6,431 nt of DNA. It comes from CAYGJN01 sp964350135. Its GTDB lineage: Bacteria; Bdellovibrionota; Bacteriovoracia; Bacteriovoracales; Bacteriovoracaceae. Location: the NCBI GenBank assembly GCA_964350135.1, contig CAYGJN010000128.1, positions 1 through 6,431 of the forward strand, written 5' to 3'. Under the pieces are notes generated by a model. It was not told the origin of the DNA. It ran no database searches and was given only the letters and a program-made list of their open reading frames with translations. The translations under genes were made by a program, and so were the position numbers. This document shows positions 5,806 to 6,431 of the stretch, piece after piece (the first letter of the stretch is position 1; each line of letters opens with the position of its first letter).

Positions 5806-6186
5806 TTATTTTCCGTTTCCAACTATAACATTAATAGGTCTTTGCTCTGTTTGACAGGCATCACCCGCTCTAAATTTTAGACAGTTTCCAAAATAATCTC
5901 TATCTAAACAAACAGGAACACAAACAATATTTCTTCCACAAACATCAACTTTGCTAAATTTAAGACAATGGCCAAAATGATTTTGTCTTTGTTCACAATA
6001 GGCAACACATTTTGCAGCTTCACCAATATAGTCTACTGATTTCAAACAACGGCTACCATTTAGCCCTGATTTAACTCTATTAACACATTGTTGTGCTACT
6101 TTATATGAACCAATATAGCCTTCGTTTTCGGCCTGTGCTGTAAAAGAAAAACCGATAAGTAAGCTGAGTATCACTGCAAATTTCAT
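5806..6186 (-). CDS. Secreted cysteine-rich repeat protein
   Basis: I do not recognise a named family for this 126-residue protein. A clear signal peptide covers residues 1-19 (Lys2, a hydrophobic core, AQA, cleavage before Glu20), so it should be exported. The mature 107 residues carry ten cysteines, at 34, 47, 60, 64, 74, 83, 89, 93, 102 and 111, enough for five disulfides. Residues 60-83 and 89-111 are tandem copies with the pattern C-x3-C-x(8,9)-C-L-K-F-x5-C and a shared FG(H/N)CLKF core. GSRCLKS (44-50) looks like a third, degenerate copy. The C-terminal tail (112-126) has no Cys. The spacing resembles small disulfide-rich extracellular modules. The ATG at 6186 has AGGAG (complement of 6192-6196) at 5 nt, and a TATAAA box lies upstream (complement of 6210-6215). 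It is transcribed alone and ends at the shared terminator. Confidence 0.85.
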   Translation of the reverse strand: MKFAVILSLLIGFSFTAQAENEGYIGSYKVAQQCVNRVKSGLNGSRCLKSVDYIGEAAKCVAYCEQRQNHFGHCLKFSKVDVCGRNIVCVPVCLDRDYFGNCLKFRAGDACQTEQRPINVIVGNGK

Positions 6187-6431
6187 TGTATCTCCTGGGA
6201 TATTTAATCTTTATATGATTGGTATCTACATCTTCTGCGATGCGTTTGGCAAATTCCAGTTTCTAAATAGGCCTTAAGTTATTAAAACCAGGTATTTTCT
6301 ATTCCGGCGTAGCGTTATATCCTTGTTGCCACAAATAACTGGCATTTTGCTCCAGATTCTATCTCTCATATTTTTCATAGCTCTTTCCCAAGTACCTGTT
6401 TTTATACAAGAGAGTGGGCATTTTTAATTAA
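6187..6431. other. Right-end region without a convincing gene
   Basis: The first 35 bases hold the ribosome-binding site and probable -10 box of the cysteine-rich gene. Beyond them I see no credible coding region. A minus-strand frame of 34 codons (6274-6378, start MKNMRDRIW) has only a weak GGAAAG before its ATG. Two imperfect direct copies, TCCAGTTTCTA (6255-6265) and TCCAGATTCTA (6351-6361), are each preceded by TGGCA. A small inverted repeat, TGCCA/TGGCA (6327-6344), is also present. None of these identifies a function. Confidence 0.4.

Noticed and set aside
6274..6378. 34-codon minus-strand ORF beginning MKNMRDRIW
   Set aside because: It is short, with a weak ribosome-binding site and no recognisable family; kept only as a note in the right-end region.

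Overview
The window is AT-rich DNA, by eye roughly one third G+C, with genes on both strands. It has at least one clear Gram-negative style secreted protease, a Crp/Fnr-type redox regulator and a short hibernation factor. The mix would suit a marine Bdellovibrionota-like bacterium such as Bacteriovorax/Halobacteriovorax. That assignment is an inference from composition and gene style; no taxonomic marker is present.

Layout from left to right. Positions 1-71 may hold the last codons of a plus-strand gene that runs in from outside. On the minus strand, 63-1244 encodes a complete C5-cytosine DNA methyltransferase. It lies about 30 bp downstream of a minus-strand gene (1277-1897) whose product looks like an ABC-type ATPase domain with all nucleotide-binding motifs degraded. 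A 133-bp divergent gap leads to a plus-strand secreted subtilisin-like (S8) protease at 2031-3803. The protease stop codon overlaps that of the convergent minus-strand gene at 3800-4162, which encodes a lone cyclic-nucleotide-binding-type domain. Upstream of that gene, on the same strand, is a full-length Crp/Fnr regulator (4226-4945) with an N-terminal cysteine cluster.

The 150-bp gap between the regulator and the divergent hibernation factor gene (hpf-like, 5096-5368) holds a Crp/Fnr-type palindrome and a perfect TATAAT box. This suggests autoregulation and control of hpf by the regulator. Downstream of hpf is a small membrane protein of the Mpo1/DUF962 family (5430-5756). Its ribosome-binding site and start codon can be buried in a long hairpin. 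A strong bidirectional terminator (5755-5784) separates it from a convergent minus-strand gene (5806-6186) for a secreted, cysteine-rich repeat protein. Positions 6187-6431 hold no convincing gene.

Functional picture. The central and right-hand block (Crp/Fnr regulator, cNMP-like domain protein, Hpf, Mpo1-like protein) could be a stress or low-oxygen response module that adjusts ribosome dormancy and membrane lipids. The left block pairs an apparently solitary methyltransferase with a degenerate ABC-like protein of unknown role. No complete restriction-modification, CRISPR or mobile element was recognised.
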